Positions 46,426 through 56,180 of a DNA stretch of 64,000 nt are shown here, in pieces (positions within the stretch are counted from its first letter, which is position 1; the number at the start of each line of letters is the position of its first letter). Under the pieces are notes generated by a model. The model was not told the DNA's origin. It made no database searches and saw only the letters and a program-made list of their open reading frames with translations. The position numbers were made by a program, and so were the translations under genes. Source of the DNA: Candidatus Thiodiazotropha sp. (ex Myrtea sp. 'scaly one' KF741663) (GTDB lineage: Bacteria; Pseudomonadota; Gammaproteobacteria; Chromatiales; Chromatiaceae); NCBI GenBank assembly GCA_025655555.1, contig JAHXIQ010000009.1, positions 1 to 64,000 of the forward strand, in the 5' to 3' direction.

Positions 46426-48456
46426 TCACACCTCACCTAATTGAGTCCAACCCGAATCGGGATGAAACTTGCCACCGTGACGTTGTTCCAGGACTTCGAG
46501 TCGATGGCGCTGTTGTTCCAGGCCGCCACTGTAGATGGTATGCATGGGTCCGCCTCTGAAGGGAGCGTAGCCGGTACCGAAGATCACGCCGGCGTCCAGC
46601 AGGTCAGCATCTTCCACGACACCTTCGCGCAGACAGGCAACTGATTCGTTCAGTAGACGGAAGATCATACGGTCAGCCAGGTCGGCAGGTGGTTGATACT
46701 GACTGTCGATCTTTTCCCGCTGCAGCCGGCCTTTTTCATAGCGATAGAAACCCTGGCCGGTCTTCTTGCCCAGCAGTTTCTTGTCCACCACCAACTGTTC
46801 GAGCTTGCGGGGAATGGTAAGGTCGAACAGGGGGGCGAGTTTCCTGGCGACTGCGAGACAGATATCCAACCCGACCGCATCTGCCAGCTCCACCGGTCCC
46901 ATGGGCATGCCGAAATCGACCGCCGCCCGGTCGATAGCCGGTGCGGGGACGCCTTCATCTATCAGACTCATCGCCTCCAATAGATAAGGCATCAGGATGC
47001 GGTTGACCAGGAAGCCGGGACTGCTTTTCACCGGTAGCGGCAGCCTGTCGATACGGCGAACGAAAGCGGCGCCCTTGTCGATCAGGGCCGGGTCGGTCTG
47101 CTTGCCGTGTACCACTTCCACCAGCTGCATCTTGGCGACCGGGTTGAAGAAGTGGAGTCCGATCAGTCGTTGCGGGCTGTTGAGTCCTTCAGCGATATCC
47201 TCCAGGGGAATGCTCGAGGTGTTGGTGGCCATGATGGCTTCCGGCTTCAACTGACTCTCCAGGCCCTGAAAGAGTTGCTGCTTGGTTTCCAGATCTTCGA
47301 AGATCGCCTCGATGGCCACATCGGCCTGGCTCACACCATAACCCTTGGGGTCGGGAATCAGCCGATCCATGGCTGCTGTAATCAACCGTTTCGAGCGAAG
47401 TTTGCGTTTGAAGAGTTGATGAGCGCGTCCCATGGCCTGGGTGAGATATTTTGCTTCCCGGTCCTGCAGGGTGACGCGCATCCCTTTCAGCGCACACCAG
47501 GCGGCGATATCGCCTCCCATGATGCCGCCCCCCACCACATGGAGGTGTTGCGGTTTGAACTGCACATGGGAGCCGAGCGACTTCATGCGTTCCTGCAGAA
47601 AGAAGACGCGGATCAGGTTCTGTGATGTCTCACCGGTTAACAGGCGGCTGACTTCAGTGGCCTCACTGTCCAGCATCGCCGCTCTATCACCGCCATGGGC
47701 CTTCCAGTGATCGATCAGGGCATAGGGTGCCGGGTAGTGATCACGCTTGGCATGCTTTGCAGTTTCCTTGACGAACATGGGTGAGAGCAGGTGGCGGGCG
47801 GGTAGACTGTTGAGCAGGCGTTGTGACCAGGATGCCGCTCGTACTACGGGCTGATTCTCGATAAAGGAAATGGCGGTGTCCCGCATCTGCCGTTGCGGAA
47901 CCGCCTGATCGACCAGCCCCATCTTTTTCGCCTGACGCCCGTTTATGCTGCGGCCGCTCATCATCAGCTTCATGGCTTGAAAAGCGCCGATGCGTTCGAT
48001 GCTGCGAACCGAACCACCATAGCCGGGAAAGATGCCAAGTCTGACTTCGGGAAAGGCCAGCCGGGTGGATTCGTCGTCACGGGTGACCCGGTAGTCGCAG
48101 GCGAGAGCCAACTCAAGCCCGCCACCCAGACAGAAACCGTGAATCAGGCAGAGGGTAGGGAAGGGGAGTGCCTCGACACGGTTATAGAGCACATGCACCC
48201 TGCGAATATGTTCTTCCGCTTCACGCCGGTGCATGCCACTTCTGAAGCTCTCCACGTCGGCGCCGGCGATGAAACCGTTCTTCTTGTCAGAAAGGATGAT
48301 CAGTCCTTTTGGCAGGGTCGCCTCCAGCTCGTCCAGGGTTTCATCCAGCTCCTGCATGGCCTCCAGAGAGAGGATGTTGACCGCACTCTCGGCATGATCG
48401 AAATGGAGCCAGGCAATACCCTGCGAGTCGGTTTCGAGTTGCAGATGCTTGTTCAT
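46426..48456 (-). CDS. fadJ: Beta-oxidation multifunctional enzyme: enoyl-CoA hydratase/3-hydroxyacyl-CoA dehydrogenase
   Basis: A 676-residue two-domain protein. The crotonase half (1-190) has the oxyanion FIAGAD and catalytic Glu115 and Glu137, equal in context to E. coli FadB Glu119/Glu139. The dehydrogenase half has the NAD motif GGGIMGGDIA at about 309-318 and LIGLHFFNPV with the catalytic His. It hydrates and oxidises enoyl-CoA. It partners with the thiolase, whose gene overlaps it by four bases (ATGA). FadJ versus FadB naming is by overall resemblance. Confidence 0.92.
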   Translation of the reverse strand: MNKHLQLETDSQGIAWLHFDHAESAVNILSLEAMQELDETLDELEATLPKGLIILSDKKNGFIAGADVESFRSGMHRREAEEHIRRVHVLYNRVEALPFPTLCLIHGFCLGGGLELALACDYRVTRDDESTRLAFPEVRLGIFPGYGGSVRSIERIGAFQAMKLMMSGRSINGRQAKKMGLVDQAVPQRQMRDTAISFIENQPVVRAASWSQRLLNSLPARHLLSPMFVKETAKHAKRDHYPAPYALIDHWKAHGGDRAAMLDSEATEVSRLLTGETSQNLIRVFFLQERMKSLGSHVQFKPQHLHVVGGGIMGGDIAAWCALKGMRVTLQDREAKYLTQAMGRAHQLFKRKLRSKRLITAAMDRLIPDPKGYGVSQADVAIEAIFEDLETKQQLFQGLESQLKPEAIMATNTSSIPLEDIAEGLNSPQRLIGLHFFNPVAKMQLVEVVHGKQTDPALIDKGAAFVRRIDRLPLPVKSSPGFLVNRILMPYLLEAMSLIDEGVPAPAIDRAAVDFGMPMGPVELADAVGLDICLAVARKLAPLFDLTIPRKLEQLVVDKKLLGKKTGQGFYRYEKGRLQREKIDSQYQPPADLADRMIFRLLNESVACLREGVVEDADLLDAGVIFGTGYAPFRGGPMHTIYSGGLEQQRHRLEVLEQRHGGKFHPDSGWTQLGEV

Positions 48457-49754
48457 GACTGTGCCTCCAGTAACATGGCGCCACCCTGGCCACCGCCGAT
48501 GCAGAGGCTGGCGATACCACGTTTTGCATTGTTCTGTTGCAGGGTCTTGAGCAGATGCAGAATCAGCCTGGCGCCACTGGCGCCTACCGGATGACCGATG
48601 CTGACAGCACCACCATCCACATTGAGCCGGTCATCGGGAATGGGTGAGGGCAACGCATCGAGGCCGACTTCCTGCTGCATATAATCTTTATCTTGCCAGG
48701 CTGCCTGACAGGCCAGTACCTGAGTTGCGAAGGCCTCGTTGATCTCCCAATAGTCGATCTCTTCGCCCTGCATCTTTTGCCGCTTCAGGAGTTGGCCCAT
48801 GGCGTGAACCGGTCCCAGGCCCATCTGGCTGGGATCGAGGGCGGACCAATGGGAGTCGATGACCTTGCCGAGCACGGGGAGGCCGTGACGTTCTACGGCC
48901 TCTTCCGATGCCAGCAGCAGCATCGCTGCACCGTCGGTGATTTGGGCACTGTTGCCAGCAGTGACACGTCCAACAGGACGATCAAAAGCCGGTTTGAGCT
49001 TGGCCAATTTCTCCAGCGTACCCTCACGTCGCAGGCCATCGTCCGATTCAAAAAGCTGACCGGCCTGATTGTATATGGGTTCGATTTCATCCAGTCTGCC
49101 ATTGTCCTGCGCATCGGCCAGTCGCTGGTGGCTGCGCAGGGCGAAGCGGTCCATCGCTTCCCTGTCGATGTTGAAGCGCCAGGCCAGTTTTTCAGCGGTC
49201 TGCCCCATGGATAGGCCGACCAACGGGTCGGTCAGCCCTCGCAGCAGGGCGATAATGAGCTGGAAATGATGGGGCCTCAGGGCAGCCAGTTGGCGTCCTC
49301 TGGCAGTGAAGCTTTTGGCCCGGTTCCAGTCGGCCAGCCAGGCAACCATCCGCTGGTTGAGCAGGATCGGGTGATGACTCATCGCTTCAGTACCACCGGC
49401 CAATACCAGGTTGGCACGTCCGGTGCTGATATCGAGTGCGGCACTGTCCACGGCCTGCATGCCAGAGGCACAGTTACGCTGGACGGTCCAGGCAGGGACT
49501 TTGTCCCCACAGCCCAACCGCAGGGCGACGATTCTTGCAATATTCGCTTCATCAACACCGGGTGCAATGCAGCCGAGTATGACTTCATCGAGCTGTTCAG
49601 GGCCGAAGGGCTGTCGCAGTAAGAGGGGACGGCCTGCACCGACTGCCAGGTCGGATGCCCGAAAGTCTCCCGGCTTACCCAGGGCTTTCAGAAACGGGGT
49701 TCGACTGCCATCTACCACATAGACGGCTCTGGCAGCGGTCGACTTCTTGCTCAT
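48453..49754 (-). CDS. fadI: 3-ketoacyl-CoA thiolase
   Basis: Cleaves 3-ketoacyl-CoA to acetyl-CoA and a shortened acyl-CoA. The 433-residue protein has the nucleophile Cys95 in QRNCASGMQA, and the C-terminal GHPVGASGAR and CIGGGQGGAM motifs with the acid-base Cys. The length resembles FadI (436) more than FadA (387). It couples to fadJ by an ATGA overlap. Confidence 0.94.
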   Translation of the reverse strand: MSKKSTAARAVYVVDGSRTPFLKALGKPGDFRASDLAVGAGRPLLLRQPFGPEQLDEVILGCIAPGVDEANIARIVALRLGCGDKVPAWTVQRNCASGMQAVDSAALDISTGRANLVLAGGTEAMSHHPILLNQRMVAWLADWNRAKSFTARGRQLAALRPHHFQLIIALLRGLTDPLVGLSMGQTAEKLAWRFNIDREAMDRFALRSHQRLADAQDNGRLDEIEPIYNQAGQLFESDDGLRREGTLEKLAKLKPAFDRPVGRVTAGNSAQITDGAAMLLLASEEAVERHGLPVLGKVIDSHWSALDPSQMGLGPVHAMGQLLKRQKMQGEEIDYWEINEAFATQVLACQAAWQDKDYMQQEVGLDALPSPIPDDRLNVDGGAVSIGHPVGASGARLILHLLKTLQQNNAKRGIASLCIGGGQGGAMLLEAQS

Positions 49755-49787
49755 GGAACTCTCCTCCAGTCAGTTTCCTTCCATTCC

Positions 49788-52271
49788 TCATGCGACGCCC
49801 AGCCGATCAAGCAGGGATACCTTATCGCCGGTTTTTCTTTTCTCTGTGACATTCTCGCTCAGGCCATCAAAGGCATTGACCTGGATAATCTGGTTGCGCA
49901 GTCGACGGGCTTTCATGATTTTTTCCATATCTGTCGGGGTCAAAATACCCAGTGAAATGGCCTCCTCGATGACGGCATCCTCATCCCGAGAACTCAGCTG
50001 CCCGGCTCGTTTGGCCTGACGCAGGGTCTTTTCTATCGGTGCTGCCTCGGTCACGGCGATCAGGGCCGCTTCCAATTGTGCGATGCGCTGTGTCTGAGTA
50101 TCGGTCAGGTAGATACCCTGGGTCAGACGATCACGTGCTTCGCCCGGTCTCAGTATCAGGCGGGTTACCTGATGATCAAGGGCATCGGTGGGTTTGTAGA
50201 AGGGCAGTCCTGTGGGAAAGATCAACAAACGCAACATCCACGCCAATGGGCGTATGGGTAGATTTCTCAGCAGGGCGCGCAGGGCGTGCTGGATACGGTA
50301 GAGAGAGTCGTCCATGGCCCATCGCATCAGTGGCAGGTCTGCCGTCTGCATGCCCTCTTCGTGGTATCGCTTGAGGGTGGCGCTGGCGATATAGAGCTCG
50401 CTCAGCATGTCACCGAGCCTGGCAGAGAGCCGCTCCTTGCGTTTGAGAGAACCGCCCAGGGTCATCAGGGCCATATCTGCCGTCAGGGCAAAGGCGGATG
50501 ACATCCAGTTGAGACGTTGAACATAACGCTTCGCCGGTCCATCCATCGGGCTGTCAGAGAGCCTGCCATGGGTGATGCCGAACCAGAAGGTGCGGGCGAA
50601 GTTGGTCAGCACAAATCCAATATGGCTGAACAGGGCTTCGTCGAATGCTTTGAGGGCTTCTGGCTGGTTCGGGTTTTCCGCCGCGTTGAACTCTTTGAGC
50701 ACAAAGGGGTGGCAGCGAATCGCTCCCTGCCCGAATATGATCATGCTTCGGGTGAGGATGTTTGCCCCCTCGACCGTGATGGCAATGGGAATGGCCTGAT
50801 AGGCGCGGCCCATCAAATTGTCGGGGCCAAGGCAGATGCCGCTGCCACCCTGTACGTCCATGGCATCGTTGATAACCTGGCGGTAACGCTCCGTCAGGTG
50901 ATACTTCACGATGGCCGAGATCACCGAAGGTGTCTGGCCGTCGTCCAGGGCGCTGAGTGTGAGTTTGCGGGCGGCATCCATCTGATAGGTCAGACCAGCG
51001 ATGCGAGCCAATGCCTCTTCAACACCTTCAAATTCACCAATGGGTGTGCCGAATTGGCTGCGTACCGCGGCGTAGGCGCCGGTGTATCGGCTTGCCTGTT
51101 TACCGGCACCTGTGGAGAGGGCTGGTAATGAGATGCCGCGTCCTTCGGACAGACACTCGACCAGCATGCGCCAGCCATGTCCAATTCCATCTTGTCCACC
51201 GATCACCCAGTCCAGTGGGATGAAGACATCTTTACCGGTAATAGGGCCGTTCTGAAATGGCAGGTTCAGCGGCATGTGGCGCTGTCCGATGGAGATACCG
51301 GGAGTGTCCCGGGGAATCAGGGCGACCGTAATCCCGGGATGGGTATCCTCACCGACCAGATGATCCGGGTCTTCCAGTTTGAAGGCGAGTCCGATCAGCG
51401 TCGCGATCGGCGCCAGGGTGATATAGCGTTTGTCGAATTCAAGCTGGATGCCCAGTGTTTCCTGACCTTCGAATTCGCCATAAGTGACAATGCCGCGATC
51501 GGGAATGGCGCCGGCATCGCTGCCTGCCTTTGGTCCGGTCAACGCAAAGCAGGGGATCTCAGCGCCGGTGGCAAGCCGGTTCAGGTACTGGCTCTTTTGC
51601 GCATCGGTTCCGTAGTGCATCAACAGTTTGGCTGGCCCCAGGGAGTTAGGCACCATGACCGTGACGGCGGCTGTGACGCTGCGGCTGGCAATTTTCATCA
51701 CTGCCTGGGAGTGGGCATAGGCAGAAAAACCCAGGCCGCCATAGGATTCGGGAATGATCATGCCGAACAGACCGGCATCTTTAATGGACTGCCAGATATC
51801 GGTTGGAAGATCCTGTTCCTGATGGGTGATCTGCCAGTCATCCAGTTTATCGCAGAGTGCCTGAACGGGACCATCGAGAAAGGCCTGTTCCCGCTGGGTG
51901 AGTTTGCAGGACTTATGTCTCAGCAATTGCTGCCAATCGGGCTGACCGGAAAAGAGTTCGCCATCCCACCAGACATTGCCGGCATTGAGTGCAGCCTTTT
52001 CGGTATCCGACATGGCGGGCATCACTCTGCGAAAGGCCGATAACAGTGGGCGTGTGATCCACTCCTGTCTTAAGTTGGGCATGACATAAAAGAACAGCGT
52101 ACCGGCATAGAGGAGCCATAGGGGTACGGAAATCGGCATGCTCAACAATCCAGCCAGCTGCAGGCTTACCAGCAGTATGGGAGGCACTACGATCCACACG
52201 ATAGAGCGAGCCGATCCGTATGCCAGCCCCCAGAGGGTGACGAGAATGAGAGTAATGCCGAGAATGCTCAT
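49788..52271 (-). CDS. fadE: Acyl-CoA dehydrogenase FadE
   Basis: FAD-dependent first step of beta-oxidation. The 827 residues resemble E. coli FadE (814): two N-terminal hydrophobic segments (about 1-60), an acyl-CoA dehydrogenase core with FALTGPKAGSDAGAIPD (about residue 250) and QGGSGICLGPDN, and a long C-terminal extension with a hydrophobic stretch. It is membrane-associated. ATGA overlap with the upstream hydrolase gene. Confidence 0.95.
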   Translation of the reverse strand: MSILGITLILVTLWGLAYGSARSIVWIVVPPILLVSLQLAGLLSMPISVPLWLLYAGTLFFYVMPNLRQEWITRPLLSAFRRVMPAMSDTEKAALNAGNVWWDGELFSGQPDWQQLLRHKSCKLTQREQAFLDGPVQALCDKLDDWQITHQEQDLPTDIWQSIKDAGLFGMIIPESYGGLGFSAYAHSQAVMKIASRSVTAAVTVMVPNSLGPAKLLMHYGTDAQKSQYLNRLATGAEIPCFALTGPKAGSDAGAIPDRGIVTYGEFEGQETLGIQLEFDKRYITLAPIATLIGLAFKLEDPDHLVGEDTHPGITVALIPRDTPGISIGQRHMPLNLPFQNGPITGKDVFIPLDWVIGGQDGIGHGWRMLVECLSEGRGISLPALSTGAGKQASRYTGAYAAVRSQFGTPIGEFEGVEEALARIAGLTYQMDAARKLTLSALDDGQTPSVISAIVKYHLTERYRQVINDAMDVQGGSGICLGPDNLMGRAYQAIPIAITVEGANILTRSMIIFGQGAIRCHPFVLKEFNAAENPNQPEALKAFDEALFSHIGFVLTNFARTFWFGITHGRLSDSPMDGPAKRYVQRLNWMSSAFALTADMALMTLGGSLKRKERLSARLGDMLSELYIASATLKRYHEEGMQTADLPLMRWAMDDSLYRIQHALRALLRNLPIRPLAWMLRLLIFPTGLPFYKPTDALDHQVTRLILRPGEARDRLTQGIYLTDTQTQRIAQLEAALIAVTEAAPIEKTLRQAKRAGQLSSRDEDAVIEEAISLGILTPTDMEKIMKARRLRNQIIQVNAFDGLSENVTEKRKTGDKVSLLDRLGVA

Positions 52272-53236
52272 GTGTCAGCCTCCCTGACCTGTGGGTGTAT
52301 TGGAGTGGAGTCTTCTTCTGTCTCTTCCTTTCTAGACTTGTACGTCTTGACCGCCTTCTTTAGTTTCAGCCGAAAGACAGTGCGGTCCTCTTTGCAGGCC
52401 GGTTCACCCTCGCGTGTCACAGCTGCAAAGGCCCGCTCATCATCGTTATAGAGAATGGTTTCATCACACCAGGGCAGCTTGCGATAGACGCCCAGATCAT
52501 CGAGCCCGAGGAAGGGGTATTTGATGATGTTGAAGTAGGGCGAGTAATCGAAATCCTTGGGTGTGAAGAGTCGCGGATTTCGTTTGAAGAAACGGATGCT
52601 GCCGTCATCGTCCCGGGCAATAAAGGGCAGGATGGGGAAATTGACCCGGTTGAAGGCAGATGCAATAAGAGACGAACAGACCGCACGGGTAGGCGTACCT
52701 GCGTTGTGTTCAAAGAGACTGGAGCGCAACTTTCTCGGCAGGATGTTCCAGGGAAAGAAAAAGCGGGCCAGGTCGAAAAGCTGCCTGACATCGTAGTCCA
52801 GGCCCAGATGATCGAGGGAGTGGGAGACGACCTTATGGGCATCTTCCGGTTCCAGGCCAGCCGGGCGGCAGATCCGCAGGTGATCTTGCCGGTATTTTGA
52901 AACCGGGACGATGATCGTCCCTTCACCCAGCAGGGCCTCGACCAGCAGCTGTTCGGAGAGGTCTCCCTGATAGGCCATTCTGACCCGCTGTTGCAGGTCG
53001 GGATCACGGATGTCGTAGATCCGGCCGATATAGAGTGCGGAGTGAGTCCAGGTGCTCTGGGTAATGGTCTTAATGACATTGCTGACCCGGCTGCGGCCTT
53101 CGACAAGCAATACGTCCCCTGGCCGGAGCTCGTAACTGAGCCGGGCAAAGTCGCAGAGCGGGGACGTGGGTGGCGGTCCTTCTTTCGTCAACCAGTCCGA
53201 GATCCACTTCATGAATCGCTGACCAAACCTACGCAT
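52268..53236 (-). CDS. YiiX/YebB-like permuted-papain cysteine hydrolase leading the fad operon
   Basis: A 322-residue protein with the circularly permuted NlpC/P60 (YiiX/LRAT-like) fold: RPGDVLLVEG at 38-47, catalytic His65 in WTHSALYIG, Glu100 in LLVEALLGEG, and catalytic Cys187 in AVCSSLIASAF. This fold includes acyltransferases and lipid hydrolases as well as peptidases. There is no clear signal peptide. Because it is translationally coupled to fadE and the rest of beta-oxidation, a lipid or acyl substrate is plausible (inference). Confidence 0.85.
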   Translation of the reverse strand: MRRFGQRFMKWISDWLTKEGPPPTSPLCDFARLSYELRPGDVLLVEGRSRVSNVIKTITQSTWTHSALYIGRIYDIRDPDLQQRVRMAYQGDLSEQLLVEALLGEGTIIVPVSKYRQDHLRICRPAGLEPEDAHKVVSHSLDHLGLDYDVRQLFDLARFFFPWNILPRKLRSSLFEHNAGTPTRAVCSSLIASAFNRVNFPILPFIARDDDGSIRFFKRNPRLFTPKDFDYSPYFNIIKYPFLGLDDLGVYRKLPWCDETILYNDDERAFAAVTREGEPACKEDRTVFRLKLKKAVKTYKSRKEETEEDSTPIHPQVREADT

Positions 53237-53252
53237 ATTGAAAACCCAGTAA

Positions 53253-53265
53253 AATACTAAGTATT
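53253..53265. promoter_or_regulatory. Palindrome upstream of the fad operon
   Basis: AATACT-A-AGTATT is a perfect 6-bp dyad about 20 bases before the hydrolase start at 53236, so it could overlap the operon promoter or leader. It does not match the GAAAC/GTTTC pattern of PsrA. Confidence 0.35.
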
Positions 53266-53471
53266 ACGAAAGTATAGACCGTAAAATCGTGCTATGGGTT
53301 TCAAATAGGAAGATTTGTGAATTAAAAAATTGTGAAATATTTACTTTTTATTCAGCAAGATACATGAATCTTTATTAGTAAATATTTAAAAAATGATTGA
53401 GGCTTTTCCTGCCTTTAGTTCTGCTTTCCCAGAAAAAACCGGAAAAATTCAGTGTTAAAAAACGCGAAGAT

Positions 53472-54575
53472 TTATTGATGGGCAACACGCTCTCGGATGC
53501 CACCACTCCACCAAATACGACAGGCGCCTTCGTCTGAGACCATGCAGGGTCCGATGGGATTTCGTGGTGTACAGGCCTCACCAAAAAGGCGGCACTGGTT
53601 AGGATATTTCCGACCCAGTACAACTTGTGCGCAGTCACAGCCCGGAGGCATCTCACCGGCACGTTTTCTGTCAGGTCTGTCGTAATCCGGAAAGCGCAGT
53701 CGGGCATCCCAATGGGCGTATTCACGGCTTACGGCATATCCTGAACTGGGAATGATCCCGATGCCTCGCCAGTTTGCATCGACCACATCCATCGCTTCGT
53801 CCAAATGCTGCTTTGCACTGGGATTACCGCCGGGGCGTACCAGTTCCGGATAACAGTTATCGAGAAACCGCCGCTCATCCAGCCACTGTCTGAGCACGGA
53901 GTAGGTTGCCGCTAACAGACTTTCCGATGTAAAACCGGCGACAGCAGCAGGGATCCGGTGTTTGTCGATGACGAATTCCCACTCTTCCGCGCCCATCACA
54001 GTGGCCACATGGCCTGGTGCTACCAGGGCATCAAACCCTGGCGTACCCGATTCGAGCAGCATGGACACGGCAGGCCAGGTCAGTCGACCGGAGAGAAGCA
54101 GGGAGAGATTGTCCGGTACGCCCTGTACCAATAGTGAGGCAACAGGTGCGGTGGTGGTCTCAAATCCGGCGGCAAAGAAGACCACCTGTTTGCTCGGTTC
54201 GGCCATGGCGATCTGCATGGCTTCCAACGGCGAGGCAATGGGACGAATATCGGCACCGGCTGCATGGGCCTGATCAAGGGACCGGGGTTCGCCTTTGGGC
54301 ACATTAACCGGTACCCGCAACATGTCACCGAAGGCGACCAGGATCACCGGCTCGTTCAGTGCCAGTTGCATCGCCTGGTAGATGTCCTCTTCGGGACAGA
54401 CACAGACTGGGCAACCCGGTCCTGGAATCAGTTCGATTTCCTTTGGCAGCGCACCTCTGAGCCCGGCCATTGTAATGGAGCGCTCATGTCCACCACAGAC
54501 ATTCATGATACGCACACGCTGCGGCAGGGGCAGGGTGTGAATCTGCGCCAGCCAGCCTTTTGCATCCAGTGCCAT
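53472..54575 (-). CDS. hypD: Hydrogenase maturation protein HypD
   Basis: Fe-S scaffold on which Fe(CN)2CO is assembled with HypC. The 367 residues show the HypD signatures MNVCGGHERSI, PGPGCPVCVCP, FFAAGFETTT, and the C-terminal cysteine set with PPGCDCAQV and FGEACTP. It ends the minus-strand hypCABD set, 18 bases after hypB. The 235 bases beyond it, toward the fad operon, are AT-rich. Confidence 0.97.
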   Translation of the reverse strand: MALDAKGWLAQIHTLPLPQRVRIMNVCGGHERSITMAGLRGALPKEIELIPGPGCPVCVCPEEDIYQAMQLALNEPVILVAFGDMLRVPVNVPKGEPRSLDQAHAAGADIRPIASPLEAMQIAMAEPSKQVVFFAAGFETTTAPVASLLVQGVPDNLSLLLSGRLTWPAVSMLLESGTPGFDALVAPGHVATVMGAEEWEFVIDKHRIPAAVAGFTSESLLAATYSVLRQWLDERRFLDNCYPELVRPGGNPSAKQHLDEAMDVVDANWRGIGIIPSSGYAVSREYAHWDARLRFPDYDRPDRKRAGEMPPGCDCAQVVLGRKYPNQCRLFGEACTPRNPIGPCMVSDEGACRIWWSGGIRERVAHQ

Positions 54576-54593
54576 TAGGGAGTTAGGACCTGC

Positions 54594-55412
54594 TTAACCG
54601 TGAGTGTACAGTTGTTGGCCTTCCGGCGCTATTTTCGGCGTGGCTGTTTTGCCTTCGCTTCTCCTAATCGACTGCTCGTCTATTTGACCTTCAAGCCACG
54701 ACAGCCAGAGATCGAGTCCCTCTCCACTCTTGGCGGAGGTTAAGCTCACCGGTGCCTCTACAGCCAGTTGCCGCACGGCTGATTCAGCTTTTTCGGGTTC
54801 AAAGTCGTCCAGTACCGCAAGCAGGTCGGATTTTGTGATCAGCACATGATCGGCAGCACGAAAGATGACAGGATATTTTGACGGCTTGTCGTCACCTTCA
54901 GTCACCGAGAGCAGGGTGACGTTTCGATGCTGCCCCAGATCGAAGCTTGCGGGACAGACCAGGTTGCCTACATTCTCGATGAAAAGGATATCGATGCTAT
55001 CGAGATCCATCTGATGCAGGGCATCATGGATCATATGCGCATCGAGATGGCAGGCGGTCCCGGTGGTGATCTGTACCGCTGATACCCCCTTGGCCCGTAT
55101 GCGTTCTGCATCGTTCTCGGTTTCCAGGTCGCCCTCGATGACACCAATTCGGTACTTCTCCTTGAGGGCATCGATGGTGCTTTCCAATAAGCGGGTCTTA
55201 CCGCTGCCGGGAGATGACATCAGGTTGATCGCCAACACCTGGTGATTGTCGAAGTGTTCCCGGTTATGACCTGCCTGGTGATCATTCTCACTCAGAAGAT
55301 TCAGCAACACTTCAACGGCCACCTTGCCATCATGGGTATGCTCATGCTTGCCACCCTCCTGGATCAGATGCTGATTACCTTGGGTGACGTTACAACCACA
55401 TGTATCGCACAT
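54594..55412 (-). CDS. hypB: Hydrogenase nickel incorporation GTPase HypB
   Basis: Inserts Ni2+ into the large subunit with HypA. The 272-residue protein has the N-terminal CxxCGC nickel site (MCDTCGC), a short His-rich run (KHEHTHDGK), P-loop SSPGSGKT at 66-73 and the metal-binding GTACHLDA segment. The His-rich run is modest, so it is probably not a nickel store. Located between hypA and hypD. Confidence 0.96.
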   Translation of the reverse strand: MCDTCGCNVTQGNQHLIQEGGKHEHTHDGKVAVEVLLNLLSENDHQAGHNREHFDNHQVLAINLMSSPGSGKTRLLESTIDALKEKYRIGVIEGDLETENDAERIRAKGVSAVQITTGTACHLDAHMIHDALHQMDLDSIDILFIENVGNLVCPASFDLGQHRNVTLLSVTEGDDKPSKYPVIFRAADHVLITKSDLLAVLDDFEPEKAESAVRQLAVEAPVSLTSAKSGEGLDLWLSWLEGQIDEQSIRRSEGKTATPKIAPEGQQLYTHG

Positions 55413-55474
55413 TTCAATAACTCCCGGACTCGATGGTGCCGTGTGACCTGGTTACCTGATAGAAAAACATAGCT

Positions 55475-55849
55475 TCATGCCGGACGATGCAGACGTTCAT
55501 CCGATAGACGATTCAACTCAACACTGGCGAGTAACAATTCATCTCCGCTGATCACCCGTGTTCGATAGTCGCCACAGGACTTGCAGAGGAGCCGGTTGGG
55601 CAGAACATCGGATTCCGCGCCACAAGATAAACAGCTGACCCGTATGGGTTGCTCCTCTGTTACCAATTCAGCTTCGGCTGCAATGGTACCGGCACGCGCT
55701 ACGGTAAATGCCTGCTGCAGTAAATCGGGGACAACACCCGCGAGCGGACCGATGCGTACAACGATTCGTGTAACATCCCGTGCATTTTCACGTCTCGCTA
55801 TCTCCTCGACCTGCGTCAACATCGCCTGGCAGACGGAGAGCTCATGCAT
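55475..55849 (-). CDS. hypA: Hydrogenase nickel incorporation protein HypA
   Basis: Nickel chaperone of HypB. It begins MHELSVCQ, with the nickel-binding His2, and carries the zinc site CLSCGAESDVLPNRLLCKSCG as two CxxC pairs (CLSC and CKSC). The 124-residue length is typical. It lies 41 bases after hypC. Confidence 0.95.
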   Translation of the reverse strand: MHELSVCQAMLTQVEEIARRENARDVTRIVVRIGPLAGVVPDLLQQAFTVARAGTIAAEAELVTEEQPIRVSCLSCGAESDVLPNRLLCKSCGDYRTRVISGDELLLASVELNRLSDERLHRPA

Positions 55850-55890
55850 TCGTGTGGTGTCTCATGTAATTCGACAATAGCAGCGTGGCA

Positions 55891-56127
55891 CTATTGGGGC
55901 TGGTCCATTTTGCTCAGCATCTCGTCATAGATCTCCCATGCGGAGTGGGCTTCCTGTGGCGTGACTTTCTGGATGGCATAGCCTACATGCACCACCACGA
56001 AATCTTCAGGTGCCAACGCTTCGTGTTGCAGCATGAAGAGACTGACCTCCCGCTCGACGCCCTTGGCTTCGCAACGGGCCGTGAAGCCGTCAATTTCTTT
56101 GATCTGCATAGGTATGCCGAGACACAT
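55891..56127 (-). CDS. hypC: Hydrogenase assembly chaperone HypC/HupF
   Basis: A 78-residue chaperone that carries the Fe(CN)2CO group with HypD and binds the large-subunit precursor. It begins MCLGIPMQI, with the essential Cys2, and contains the VGYAIQKV segment. It is the first gene of hypCABD and is divergent, by 53 bases, from the maturation protease gene. Confidence 0.95.
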   Translation of the reverse strand: MCLGIPMQIKEIDGFTARCEAKGVEREVSLFMLQHEALAPEDFVVVHVGYAIQKVTPQEAHSAWEIYDEMLSKMDQPQ

Positions 56128-56180
56128 GGTGTAACCTTATCGGGCTTTGTCGTACTTTCATTCTCGCCAGGAGTAATAAT

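Noticed and set aside
47107-48594. Long plus-strand frames opposite fadJ and the thiolase
   Set aside because: GC-rich antisense frames without domains; the minus-strand genes have full catalytic motifs.
50517-52043. Plus-strand frames of 203 and 288 codons opposite fadE
   Set aside because: Antisense shadows; fadE is complete and coupled to both neighbours.
52417-53148. 243-codon minus-strand frame overlapping the YiiX-like gene
   Set aside because: Ser/Pro/Arg-rich alternative frame without motifs; the other frame has the catalytic His and Cys and the ATGA coupling.
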